Origin: Citrus sinensis
Taxonomy: Eukaryota > Streptophyta > Magnoliopsida > Sapindales > Rutaceae
Length of the DNA: 64,000 nt
Assembly (NCBI RefSeq): GCF_022201045.2
Contig: NC_068563.1
Coordinates: forward strand, 4,588,001-4,652,000
Reading direction: 5' to 3'
Shown: positions 20,885-33,016 of the stretch, one piece after another
Position numbering within the stretch: the first letter of the stretch is position 1
Layout: each line of letters begins with the position of its first letter
The notes under the pieces: model-generated
Told to the model about the DNA's origin: nothing
The model's database searches: none
What the model saw: only the letters and a program-made list of their open reading frames with translations
Made by a program: the position numbers and the translations under genes

Positions 20885-23800
20885 TTTTCTCCCTCTTGGA
20901 AACTAACCTTGTCCTCAAGGTTGAAAGCAGGATATTGTTGACAAAAAGCTCCAAAATTTTCCCAAGTGGCGTTTTCAGGAGAACTATCTGTCCACTGCAC
21001 CAAGACTTGTGGGACCAATTTTCCTTGCTGTAACACTGTGCGAGTAGCACAAATTGCTGCTGGTAAAGTCAAGGGGTGATTGTCAGTGCTATATTCTGGG
21101 AGTGGAGAGATATCACGAGGAGTGGAGCCATGAAATGGTTTAAGTAAAGAAACATGAAAAACAGGATGAATTTTCGATGCTGGGGGTAACTCAAGCCTAT
21201 AAGCAACAGGACCTATGCGCGCGATGACTACAAAAGGCCCATAATAGCGCTTGGCCAATTTATGACATGAACGTGAAGTTACTGTATACTAGCGGTATGG
21301 TTGGAGCTTGACCAGCACCTTATCTCCGACAGAAAATTGAACTTCCCGGCGATGAGTATTAGCTTTTTGGGCCATCCGATGCTGAGCTTGACGCAATTTA
21401 TCTTTCAAAGATTTCAGCAGCTTATCACGCTCGAGCAGGATTTCATCTAAAGCTTGGATTGAAGTAGAGCTCTTCACATATGGCGAAATTGTGGGCGGGA
21501 GTCTACCAAACAAAGTCTGATATGGGGTCATTTTCAAGCCACTATGGTAGCTGGAATTGTAACAGAATTCTGCCCAACTGAGAAGTGAAACCCAAGTCTT
21601 TGGTTTGTCTTGTGTGAATGCACGAAGATATTGCTCAAGACTACGACTGACAACCTCCGTCTGGCCGTCCGTTTGCGGATGATAGGCCATACTGTGGTGT
21701 AACGATGTGCCACTAAGAGTCAACAACCGATCCCAAAACTGACTCAAAAACACAGGATCGCGATCCAAAATAATAGAGCTAGGGAAGCCATGAATTTTAA
21801 CTACAATTTCAACAAATAACTCTGCAGTTTTATGAGCTGTGAAGTTACCTGGTAATGGTCCGAAATGGGCCGATTTTGTCAGCCTATCTACCACAGCCAA
21901 AATAGCCGAATAACCGCGAGACAAAGGCAGTCCTGTGATGAAATCCATAGTGATTTTGTCCAAAACCAAACTTGGAATAGGTAATGGTTGAAGGAGACCA
22001 GGAGGGGCTTTAGTAGAATACTTTGTTTGTTGACATATTAAGCATTCAGTGACAAATTTGTCAACATCACAATGCATGTGAACCCAAAAAAAATTTACTG
22101 ACAATCTAATGTAAGTCCTATTGATGCCAACGTGCCCGGCCAGTGGAGTTGAATGAAATTCCTTTAATAAGATTGTTTTCAACGAAGATTCAGCACTGAT
22201 ATAATATTTCCCTCTGTAGAGAAGTATTCCATTATGAATGGAATAGTCAGTCGTGAAATGCCCGGAAGAAACTTGGTGATGAAGCTTGAGAATATCATGA
22301 CAAATTGAATTTTCCCGCAATAATTCCGTAAGGAGATTGAAGGAAGGGCTACTGTGAAGAGATAAACAAAAAAAACTCGCATACTTGTTGTCAATTGGCT
22401 CTATTTCGTCAGAGGTTGCATGGACTCGGGATAAAGCATCAACCGCTCGGTTTGCATGCCCAGGTTTATACTCAATTCGAAATTGAAAACCAAGTAACTT
22501 CCGTAGATAAACTTGCTGATCCGGAGTCTGAATCACTTGCTGTAGTAGTTCCTTGATGCTTCGATGGTCCGTGCGTGTTACAAAGAACATGCCCAAGAGA
22601 TATTGCCCATTTGGAGACGGCTTCTACGATAGCGTGCAATTCTTTTAAGTAAGTGGATGAAGCTCTCAGTTTGGGCCCAATATTTTTGCTGAAATAAGCC
22701 ACGAGATGGCCTTGTTGCATAAGTACTGCTCCAATTCCCACGTTACTGGCATCTGTTTCAATCACAAATTCGGAATCAAAATCGGGTAGTTTGAGCACCG
22801 GAGCTTGAACCATTGCTTGCTTCAGAGATGCAAATGCTGTTGTGGCTTCAGAATTCTAGTGAAATGCATCTTTACATAGCAAGTCGGTTAAAGGAGCGGC
22901 CAATGACGCATAGCCACGAATGAACCACCGGTAGTAGCCCGTAAGGCCTAGGAAACCTCTCAACTGCTTGGTACTTTGCGACAGTGGCCACTCAAGCATG
23001 GCAGTCACCTTTTGGGGATTAGCTTGCACTCCCATAGCAGAAATAATATGACCAAGATATTCAATACTTGACTTACAAAAGAGACATTTGCTCAATTTAA
23101 CAAAAAAATGATGCATTTGCAAACATAACAATACTTGTTCAAGTTGAATTAAATGGTTAGCAATGGTAGCGCTATAAACCAAGATGTCGTCGAAGAAGAC
23201 GATCACAAATTTCTGAAGATAGACAGCAAATATCTAATTCATAGTGGCTTGGAATGTCGAGGGTGCATTTGTCAAATCAAATGGCATAACCAGAAATTCA
23301 TAATGGCCTTCATGTGTTTGAAATGCAGTTTTGTAAATGTCTCGAGAGTGGACCCGAATCTGATGGTATCCAGCCCTCAAATCCAATTTACTGAAGACCG
23401 TAGCCTTGCCAAGTTCATCAAAGAGTTCGTCAACAGTAGGAATTGGAAATTTATCCGGGATTGTAACCGCGTTTAGAGCACGATAATCCACACAAAAATG
23501 ATACGTGCCATCTTTTTTTTTTACTAAAAGCATTGGGGAAGAGAAAGGGCTTTGGCTGGGTCTGATGATTCCCTGGTCAAATATCTTTTTAATTGGTTTC
23601 TCCATTTCATTCTTCTGGAAGTGTTGGTATCGATAGGGGCGCACATTGATAGGGGAAGTGTTAGGGAGGAGATGTATTTTGTGGTCTATAATTCTATGTG
23701 GTGGAAGTGTTGTGGGTGATAAAAATAGATGATGATGTTGTTAGAGAAGGTCACGGAATTGGGGTGGTAAATCAGTTGGAAATTCTAAGTGAGAGAGAAG

Positions 23801-25462
23801 TGTTTGGCTTGGAGAGGGCTCTGTTGGTAGTGAAGATAACGGTTGAAGAGCACAAAAACTTGAAATCGCAGCGCGGTGGATCAGTGCCCGAAATTGATTA
23901 TAAGTTACTAAAGTTGGAGATGTGGACATGTCACCTCGAAGAGTAATCGGTTTTCCATTAAAAGAAAATTCCATGAAAAACGTCGAATAATCATGTGATA
24001 CCCGCCCTAGTTGTTGCAACCACTGTATTCCAAGAACAATATCAGCTCCCTCAATGGGCAACACAAAAAGGTCCATTGGAAACTCTGTGCCTTGCAGTGT
24101 TAATTGAACTTACTGGCAAAATTTAGTGCACAACAAAAAATCACCATTTCTTATGTAGACGCGAAATGAAGTTGTGGGCTGAATCGCAACGCCGGCACGT
24201 TCCGCCACTAATGGTTTGATAAAGTTATGAGTGCTGTCGCTGTCAATTAATACTTGGAATGTGTGGGATCCAATCTTGCCCTGTAAACGAAGGGAGCGAG
24301 GATTTGCTTGTCCAGCGAGAGCATTCAGACTTGAAATATCGCCAGTGACAGCAGATTCTCGCTCGTCTGGTGGTTCCCCTTCATTGGCTGGGTCTAAATT
24401 ATCATCATCGGCTCCGATAAGTAACAAGAACCGGTGACTGCAATGGTGATTGGGACTGTATGTCTGGTCACAAGAGTAACAGAGACCTTTCTCACGTCTC
24501 TCGTGTAGCTCAGCAGGGGACAACCAACAAATAGGCAAATTTGGTATAGGAAGAAGTGCGGGTAAAGTGTTTGTTTTATTGTGAATGTGGGGTGGTGGAG
24601 GTTTTGATGATGGTGGGTTAGCACTTATGGTGGAGGAATGTGAATGGGAAAGCAAGGGTAAAGGAATAGTTTTGGTTTATGTTGTTGTCATGGAAGGAAA
24701 TGTGGATTATGGCTGCCATTTAGACCAGGAGCGAGTGTGTGGTTTAGTGTCATTAAATTTGGCTTCGAGCGCTCGAGCCATAACAAAGGTTGCCATGAGT
24801 ATTGCTGGCCGATTAAAGAGAAGTTCTCTTATGATGTCTTGCTGCAGGCTAGTTATGAAAAAACTGATGAGAAGTTGCTCGGAGATGCTATTAACTCTGT
24901 TTATAAGTTCTTCAAAAGCCGACTGAAATTCGGCAACAGTGGTGGTTTGGGTGAGTTTAGACAGCTCACCTTGTGGATCATCATAAAGAGTAGTTGCAAA
25001 AAGATACTTCAGATTAGCCAAAAATTCTCTCCAAGTGGTGAGTAAATTGTTGGATTTCATCCACTGATACCAGCCTGCTGCTCGACCCTCCATTTGAAAG
25101 GAAATGATACGGAGGCATTGATGTTATGGAGTACCATGAAACTCGAAAAACTCCTCCACTCGAAATACTCAGCTGTGTGGATCAGAACCATCAAAACGTG
25201 GAACTTCCATCTTCATGGATTTGACCATCGGAGAGAGATCTCGCCCATCGAATGGGATATATGAAAGTGGTGGCACTGTTAATGGTTATTTCGAAGAACT
25301 AGCCACGTTTGTTGGAGCATTAGGTATTTTAGATCGAATTTCATCAAAACGGGCATCTACTGTAGTCATAAATTGCTGCATCATCTGGTGAAAAGATAAG
25401 GCTTGTTTGTCAATTTTCTCACTAAGTTTCTTTAATGTGCTGCTCTCATGAGAATCGGCCAT
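20707..25462 (-). pseudogene. Defective gag-pol of the gypsy chromovirus
   Basis: Gag starts at the ATG at 25462 (MADSHESSTLKKLSEKIDKQ) and is broken by stops near 25286 and 25100. A CCHC-like knuckle, CYSCDQTYSPNHHCSHRF, lies near 24480. The protease site near 24240 reads DSDST instead of the usual DSG/DTG. Reverse transcriptase spans about 23644-22856 ([22 protein letters not shown]) but is interrupted near 23235 and 22855. RNase H begins ETDASNVGIGAVL and shifts frame near 22600. Integrase (22400-21289) keeps a zinc finger of HHCC type (HVGINRTYIR... CLICQQ) and Asp, Asp, Glu in TMDFITGLP, ILDRDPVF and DGQTEVVSR. A stop near 21288 separates the chromodomain segment (VLVQWTDSSPENATWENF). 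The many breaks mean no full polyprotein can be made. Confidence 0.9.
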
Positions 25463-25486
25463 AGAAAGATTTAATGAAAGCACCAA

Positions 25487-25961
25487 TGATACACTTTACT
25501 ACTAGAATTTAGAAAATGCACCAATGATTGAGCACTCTTCGAGCGAGTGACAGCTCCAAAATAAGAAAAAAAGAAATAAGACAAATGAAAAAGAGAAGAA
25601 CTTTCATTCATAAAGCATGCCTGACACAATATTCCCTTTTACATATATATCTCGTGACTCCTCTAGAGTATTCTAAGGCTAAAAAACAAACATGAGCTGG
25701 CAATTGTAAAATATCTAAGTTATAATAACAGAATTCAGATAATCGTTTAAGAGGAATTATCCGTCCACCCTTGTTGTCCTGGTTCACGTGGCGTAGTACT
25801 TCATCCAGCCTTGTTATTTCTTGGTTCTCTCGGGTCTAAAGTTGAGCTGCTGTTTTGCTTATGCGAATTCATTATTGGGCTCCTTAGTTATGGTTTTGGC
25901 TCCTTCTTCCTCTCTTGGCAAAATGTCCTTTGCATCCAATTCAATTGGCAAGCCCATATCA
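25487..25961 (-). repeat. 5' LTR of the gypsy chromovirus
   Basis: 475 bp, partner of 20409-20884, with the same TGATA...TATCA ends. It carries a duplicate of the end of the pol coding sequence, so protein-like fragments ending in the integrase tail are seen here. They are not a separate gene. Confidence 0.93.
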
Positions 25962-25966
25962 GTATT

Positions 25967-26988
25967 GTTACAGTTTTTTTGTGTTTGGTAATCTATCGAA
26001 CAGGAACAAATTGGCGAACACATAATTTCTTTTCTTTTTCTCATTTTGCTTTTCATTAACTCCTTTAACGTCTTCAGTGCATTATCTTTCTTCTTTTTGC
26101 TAGAATCAGTTGGTCGTTGATGGTATTGCCCTAAAATTTCATCTTTACATCTTCAAGTTCTTCCTTTTATTTTTTCTATCTAATTCTTCAATGTAACGAT
26201 CCATTTCACTTATGCAACTTTTTTGCGTGGACTTCAAGATTGATTTTTGTGTGTTATCTTACATTTAAGTTGAAAAGAGCTTAGATATATTTCATGCCTG
26301 CTACATGTTTGACGAAATTCCTCACAGAAGAAAAAACTAAAACAAAAAAAAGAAGAAAAATACAGTTTTAAATGCCATTCTTGCTAAAGAGAGTTCAACA
26401 AAGGAGATATATTTCGGGTATTAAACATGAAAAAAAAGCAATACATAGAAAATTAATTAATGACAACTTCTCCAAAAAAAATCCAATTGAATTTTGCTAT
26501 TGTTGATGGGTACGATGATGATGGAAGTCAAGTGGGTTATGTAAGACGAAAGAGGAGAAATCAATGATTAATTTCGGCGCTCAAAAGGTTATAGTTGTAG
26601 TATGATACACACACCGAAGACGAAAATGAAAAGATGAAATCAATTCATTGCAACCCACTCAAAGGGTTACCGGTGTAAGTCCAATTTATCCAATAATTAA
26701 GTCCAGCCGTTGATTAAATAAAGAAGCATCCAACTGTTTTGTTCAATACAGACAAAAGAATGTGGTATGGTGCAACTGTTGCAACATAAGAGGACCCCAC
26801 AAAATAAGAGTGGAAATCAAAATCAAAATCGTGGGGCCTATACCAATTTGAGAACCATTCCTAATGAGGAGGCTGGGAATCAAAATTTAATTCCCAAAAC
26901 TATCCATTTTACCCTCATTAAATTTTTACAATTTACAAATTGTTCGTAATCAAGTTCTATCATTGATGATGATGATGATCACAATGAT

Positions 26989-27024
<36 letters not shown>

Positions 27025-27231
27025 TAACAACAATGATGACAGTAATATTAACATTAATTATCATCATCATCATTAATGTTACTATTATTACTAATATAAT
27101 TTTATTATTTTAATTCTTATTATTTAATAATGATAATAATAATATTATTATTGATTTTATTGTTTTAATTAATATTATTGTCATTATCATTATTATTTTC
27201 AGTTTTTTTATTATTTTTATTCTTATAATCG
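25967..27231. other. Intergenic DNA with a long trinucleotide-rich tract
   Basis: No gene is seen. From about 26963 to 27230 the sequence consists of short runs of GAT, AAT, ATT and ATC units. An inner mirror-like arrangement is present (GATGATGATGATGATCA at 26964, later ATCATCATCATCATTA at 27060), so it could fold or expand. The rest is unremarkable AT-rich DNA. Confidence 0.45.
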
Positions 27232-30200
27232 ATACAAATTAGGGGTGGACAAATCGAATTTTTGTTCAGGTTGTTCGGGTTTCAGTTTGGGTTTGAACCC
27301 GATCGGGTTGAATCAGTTTGGAGAATTCAACCCAATCGGGTTCAAAATGCAAACCCAAACCGAACCGAATTGAATTTATTTTGGTTCGGTTTAGTTTGGG
27401 TTCACATTTCGAAGTGGTTCGGTTTGAAAATTCGGGTCTTAATTTCGGTTTGGGTTCAATTCGAATTGCAACAATTCCATTTACCAAATATTTGCCAGTA
27501 ACTAGCTGTTTAGGGTTCGTTTGGTATTGTTTTTGAATTTGTATTTTCTGAAAATAAAAATGAGAATGAAAATGGTGTTTTGCAGTTGCTGTATTTCAAA
27601 TTTAAATATGCGTCTGGTATCATTTTCTGTATCCTGTATTTTAAAACTGAAAACAGTAATATGTGTTTGGTAGACACATTTGAGAGGATAAAAACAGTGA
27701 ATATGTGTTCGGTAATATCATTTTCAAAAATATTTTTTATTAAATATTTAAGTCATATTTATGAATAAAAAGTAATTGTTTAACTAATACATACACAACC
27801 ATTCCACAAATAGTTTAAACAAAATAATTATAAAAAATTACACGATAATAAAATTTGAGTATCAGCATTAATTAAAAAAGTTTTATATTGTCATTATTTT
27901 TACACTAATTAAGATATTACAACACATGATTTAAACATAATAATTATAAAAAATTACATGATGGACATCATGCATTACATGTATACTCATGCTATATAGA
28001 AGTTGCAATTCTATTTCCCATACTATTCATCTCCGCAATTCAGATTTCATATCAAATCATTCATTGAAAAGAATTAAAATACAACAATATGTAATTTACA
28101 ATATTCACATTTAATCAATGGCGAATACAACAACAATAAGTTATTTACAAATCCAGAGCTTGGGACCATGCCCTTACTATTGCTTGCTGCGATGGAAGGC
28201 CCTGCCTCAGTCTCACTAGCCATTGTGACTTCGTTTGGGTTTCAGGTGCTTTGTCGAATGCAATAACTACCTATGAAGTGAGGGTGGTTGGTAGACATTA
28301 GCCATCAAGTAAAAAGTACTTGTTTAGCAAAGAAGATGCAAAAGCACAACAGTTCCAAACATAACATAAAGCCAACACAAAACCAAATTGTCCAAAACAC
28401 AGAGTTGAAAATAATATATGGTATATGTATACATAGGTGCCCAGTGTATTTCATATCCAATCACAACCATTTTGTAGTAATGTCAATGCATTCAGTAAAA
28501 ATTAAACTGAAAAATGAAAATCCACAGATAATAACAAAATGTACCTGTAAAAGATAAGTTTGTGATTGTGAAGACATAATAAGAATCAATATTATCATCA
28601 TCATTGCTATCACTTTCTTAAAAAAACTCAAGATATGCAAGTCCTCTAATTGTAAAGAAGACTAATATCAACTGAGTATCTGCCATTTGAATTAATCAAG
28701 CCTATTTGACAGAAGTCATTCTTTCTATCCCCAGACAACTCTATTTCAACCTTCAATTATTTATCTGCCACTGTACTATTTTTAGAATTTCATCCCTTAT
28801 TCACCCAAATTCTTTACAACCCAAGTGAATTAATTTGCTTATCTTTTATTCTCGATAACAAGATTTTCCAAATTGTCATCGCCAACTTATTAATTGATTC
28901 TTAGTATGGTATAATAAAACAAACGAATCATATGAGCTAGCAAACAAATACCAGTTTATTTGATGATGGCTTTACTAATATTGCAGGCAAAACATTTCCA
29001 GCTATTCCAACTGTAAGACACAAACAGGAAAGCAAAAACCAAATCCCATAACTAAAAGTATAAAAAATCTTGCCAAAATATTTACCGAACCCACGACTGT
29101 AACTTGCTTTCTCATTACTCAGCAACAAAGATACCACCACCAAATCCCACATCCATAATAAGAGACAGAACCAAAGCAAAAATGAAACATTTCTTCTTCA
29201 TGGACGACATTGCCATTTCCACTCTCATTATTTCTCTTAAACTACTTTTCTTTTCTTGTTCCTTAAAATGCAGAGACAAGTAAAGCTTGGAAATATAAGA
29301 ATAATGAAATCACATGCACAAAATAAATAATAATTACTCAAAATTTACCCAAATAGAAGAATAATACCAGTGAGCCAATGTCGATTCTCAACATATATGC
29401 TCTGATCTCTTTATAGGAGCAACTTGAGAGAGAGAGAGCAGCAACGGCACCAACACCAGTCGACGAGACAGAGCAAAGACGCAGCACCACCACCACCTCC
29501 ATCCGAGACGGAGCATAGACGCATCAGTAGCAGCATCACCAATTATTCCTCAAGAGAGACACAACAATAGCAGCAGCACTGGTCGATCCTTAAAAGAGAA
29601 GCCGTAGCAGCACCACCACCACCAATCGAGAGAAGCTGGGACACGGCAGCAGTCGATTCTGGTTGAAGAACCGTGATGGAGAGGGAGACAGCTGTGACGA
29701 ATCGTGGTTGAAGAACTCTGACAGAGAGAGAGATGTGAATTTCGATCGGGATAAGAAGATTAGACTTGGGTTTTGTTTTGCAATTTCTTTTGTGATATAA
29801 TTTGTGATTCAACTGAGAACGTGTTTAACACGTTCTCAGTTTTATAACAATAAAAAATAATATGAATTATTTGTTTTATAATTCATTTTTGGATCCAGCC
29901 CACCGAACAAGAATTACATCTGTACCCTCAAAACGAAAATAAAAACAGGACCCTGAAAATGATACCGAACATGCCCTTATAGTTCCAAAATCTCAAATCC
30001 CAAGCCATATCAATGAATAATAAAACAAATATCAACTACATCATCAACATTTCAACAACTCCCGATTGTTTTTTTTTTTTAACTTATAGTCTCTAGATGT
30101 TCTTGCTTTGCCATGCCCGATTGAATTCTAAAATAAAAATGGCATTATATATTGTCTTAAATTAACAATATCTCCCCTCTCCTATTCATCACCAAATTGC

Positions 30201-30717
30201 AAACATAACCTTAAGGTTATTTCCTTGTGCAGCTGACGACCACGGAGGTTTCCTTGTGCGGCTAACGACAACGAAAGGAGGAAAAGGCAGCAAGCCAGCG
30301 ACGACAGGTCGATAGCAGCTGGATCGAAACTGATAGCAGTGCAAGGAACAGGTAGAAGCTGCAACGCTGGTGCATGTGAACGGGACTGACAATGGCGGCA
30401 TCTTACGGTTGTGTGTGAGTAAGACTGAGTGTGTTTGTGCCCTATAGTGTGTTGAGCTTGCTTGGCTAGGGTTGCGCGTGGCTGCTACAGGCAGCATGGG
30501 GCAAAAGAGAAATTTGGAATTCAAGGATTTTGTTTTGAAATTTGAATCTTCTGATTTTGTCGTTTTGTATATGTGTATAATTTCTTTTTTTTAAAAAAAA
30601 AAATCTACGGCTAACCCGATTGGGTTTCAATTTCTGTTTCAGTTCAACCTGAACCAAAATCAAAATCGAACGGGTTCCAATTTTGAACCGATCCGAACGC
30701 CCACCCTTAATACAAAT
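27232..30717. mobile_element. hAT-like element split by a PIF/Harbinger-like insertion
   Basis: The element runs 27240-30709, with ends TAGGGGTGGACAAATCG and, inverted, TAAGGGTGGGCGTTCG. It is flanked by the perfect 8-bp duplication ATACAAAT at 27232-27239 and 30710-30717, the size made by hAT transposases. Both subterminal regions are full of CGGGTT/AACCCG motifs, the usual binding-site clusters of hAT ends. Removing the inner element at 27513-29976 leaves an ancestral hAT of about 1 kb with no transposase, so it is non-autonomous. Confidence 0.82.
27510..29979. mobile_element. PIF/Harbinger-like element nested in the hAT element
   Basis: 2464-bp element at 27513-29976. Ends GGGTTCGTTTGGTAT and, inverted, GGGCATGTTCGGTAT are flanked by TTA at 27510-27512 and 29977-29979. 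It is larger than the MITE copies at 9537, 45307 and 61747 but shares the GGGnnnGTTnGGTA end. The interior has short frames, a GA-rich and GCAGCA-rich stretch (29420-29730) and no recognisable transposase, so it is probably a deletion derivative or has captured other DNA. Confidence 0.7.
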
Positions 30718-31433
30718 AATATTATGAACAACAAGTAACAAATGACATTCTAGTAACTTGTAACAATCTATTCTAATTTCAAGATATAGTAAACACGTAA
30801 ATAAAAATGTAGTTCATTTTTATTCTGATTCCTATAACTCAAATAAACAACTTATTCTGATTTCAATTTCTCATTCCGATTCCAATTCATTTTGATTACA
30901 GCTCATTTCAAATTCAGCTTATTCCGATTCCCATTTAGTAAACACACTGTAAGATTAGTTTTGGTCATTCTCTTATAATGGAATAATACCTTTTGGATAT
31001 CAATGAACAAACTATGTCCTTATTTGAATAAATATAACATATCAGGGATCCCAACCTCATTACGAAATTTGGTTAATGTTTTTTTTATTCCTAAGGTTAA
31101 TATATAATATCTCTCTAATTTATTTAAATCTATCAATTTAGCTTAAATGTACTTGTTGTCTTTTAATAGAAGATTTTTTTCAACTTATATCATTCTCTTT
31201 CGTTCATTGGAATTTTCATCTGTCCACAAGAGTTTGAATTTGACAGACAACCTAAAGTTAACTTATATGAGGGCACGAGATTAATGATTTTCAAGTAATT
31301 TTATTGACATACAACCTGAACTCGAATCATGCAAAGGTAAGGGATTAAAAAATTAATTTGCGTTTTACTCATTTCTCAATTTAAAACAAGAAACATTAAA
31401 AAAAAATCAATTTCATGTCATGTTGTGCAAGAT
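30718..31433. other. Intergenic AT-rich DNA
   Basis: Non-coding. Includes short repeated motifs ATTCCGATTCC and ATTCTGATT around 30830-30940. No boundary or gene was recognised. Confidence 0.35.
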
Positions 31434-32185
31434 ATTGATGTTGGGGAAAAATTAGGTTTTTAAATTTTTATAAAACCTTTTGAAGATCGCTCTCATATAA
31501 TATATAAGAATTTGTATTCTAGAAATCGTACCTTGAAAATTTGAGTTGGCTTTTTCCGCTGAAGTGATTTAGGCTCCTAGATCACGATCCGCCACCACCA
31601 CTCCTGTTAGATCACGATCCGTCACCACCACGCTTGTTAGATTACGAACTGTCACCAATGATCTTCCAGGTTATTACTCTTGACCACAAGGATGTGTCGT
31701 GCCTATTGGTAACTCAAATGGAATAACAATTACAATCATGAAATCATAATTAACTCAAGATTAAGATTACAGTAAAATCAACGCCTATGAGATTTAATAA
31801 GTCTGACAGTTATTACAAAGTTAATTAAATCTCATATGTGATCTTGTTCAATGTAGTCATACTATATCAATAAATTCATACATGATTAAGACAAATCATT
31901 CAATGAATTTATTACAGTCTATACCTAAATAAAGTGCCCAACTTTATTTATCAACTGCGAACTAAATTTATTTAATCATAAGATAACTTGTATTTATGTC
32001 TTCTGTGAATCCACATGGTGATCACATAAATACATATAATATGATTAAATGAACTTTAATACAAATATTAATGCAATTAAAATATTTGAATAAAATACCT
32101 CATTTATTATATTAATCAGAAAAATTATTTATTACAATTAAATAAACACATATGCTTTTAAAGAGCATATTTTTCCAACAACTGA
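31434..32185. mobile_element. Probable solo LTR
   Basis: A 742-bp segment (31439-32180) begins TGTTGGGGAAAAATT and ends ATATTTTTCCAACA, i.e. TG...CA with about 12 bp of imperfect terminal inversion. The flanks ATTGA and ACTGA differ at one base, fitting a worn 5-bp target duplication. A direct repeat GTTAGATCACGATCCGYCAC lies near 31575-31625. No internal retrotransposon sequence is attached, so this is best read as an LTR left by recombination. The superfamily is not certain; the TGTTGG...CCAACA ends suggest copia. Confidence 0.6.
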
Positions 32186-32210
32186 GACCTAGGATTATAC
32201 AATTGGGCTT

Positions 32211-32308
32211 TCACTGGAGCCACTGAGCCAATACAGTTACGTTTAAGGCTGCAATGGAGCCACTTAGCCAATAGAGTTACGTAGAAGGCTGCAATGGAGC
32301 CACTGAGC
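32211..32308. repeat. 40-bp tandem repeat, about 2.5 copies
   Basis: Unit GGAGCCACTGAGCCAATACA followed by GTTACGTTTAAGGCTGCAAT, repeated almost exactly and then partly a third time. It lies just outside the solo LTR. No function is evident. Confidence 0.85.
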
Positions 32309-32359
32309 TTGCAAAGGAGAAGCCTGCTAGAGTGCCAGCAATGTTGAGCCCACGGCAAG

Positions 32360-33015
32360 TAATTTTACTAAGAACTTAAATAGCCATATCATGTACAAAT
32401 AATCAATATTTTTTAAATTAATAATCGATGTGATAAAAATTTTATTGGATGAATGTAATCAATAATTTTTCTTTCGTTATAATTAAGAGCAGATTGAACA
32501 AACTGGTTTTTACTTATCTGGGGTTTTCTTTCTAAAAGTTCCTCGAAAGGACGTTGAATTCAAGCAAGACAGATGAGAACAGAGAAGTAGAGTAATGGGG
32601 ATTAAAATGTGTGCCAAAATATATGCTGTTGTGCGTTTGATATTCCTCATTCGTTTTCTACATCTTTATTAACTCATTTGATGATAATTTAACACACTTG
32701 AGGATAATTCTTCTATATAAATATAATCTTCATCTCATATTTATATTTTAGAAAACTGATCTTATGTTGTTACGTTTATTTCTCATATTTATCAGACTAA
32801 AAAAATCACTTATAATAAGATCGATCTGTTTAATATATGACTAGTATCAGATACTTACGAGCATTTGTTCGTATGCTGATTTGGCTAATGATTAATATTA
32901 TATTAAGTATCCATTGTTTATTACTGAAATGAAATTTTCTCACATTAATTGGGGTTGAGGGTTGTCACTTTTATTGTCTCTTTCTTTTTCTCGTCCTCTT
33001 AGATTTGGGTCTTCT
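32360..33015. other. Intergenic AT-rich DNA
   Basis: No coding potential, repeat boundary or RNA gene was recognised. Confidence 0.35.
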
Positions 33016-33016
33016 G

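Larger units (their letters stand above)
20404..25966 (-). mobile_element. Complete Ty3/gypsy chromovirus retrotransposon
   Basis: Full-length LTR retrotransposon, 5553 bp (20409-25961), on the minus strand. The target duplication GTATT is present on both sides (20404-20408 and 25962-25966). LTRs end in TGATA...TATCA. The polypurine tract AAGAGGGAGAAAA lies directly next to the 3' LTR (20885-20897). The internal region begins TTGGTGCTTTCATTAAATC after the 5' LTR, which is not the usual initiator-Met primer site. The domain order gag, protease, reverse transcriptase, RNase H, integrase, chromodomain places it in Ty3/gypsy, chromovirus branch. Several stops and frame changes make the copy defective for its own proteins, although its LTRs remain very similar. 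Confidence 0.95.

Noticed and set aside
23153..24926. Plus-strand open frames over the gypsy gag-pol region
   Set aside because: Opposite-strand shadows of retrotransposon coding sequence.
25859..26056. Minus-strand 65-codon frame ending like an integrase tail
   Set aside because: It is the pol end duplicated in the 5' LTR, not an extra gene.
26960..27230. CRISPR-like or regulatory array
   Set aside because: Only simple trinucleotide runs; no spaced repeats of constant length.
29543..30524. Three minus-strand frames inside the Harbinger/hAT region
   Set aside because: Low-complexity GCA and GAGA repeats read as protein; no domain or splice context.
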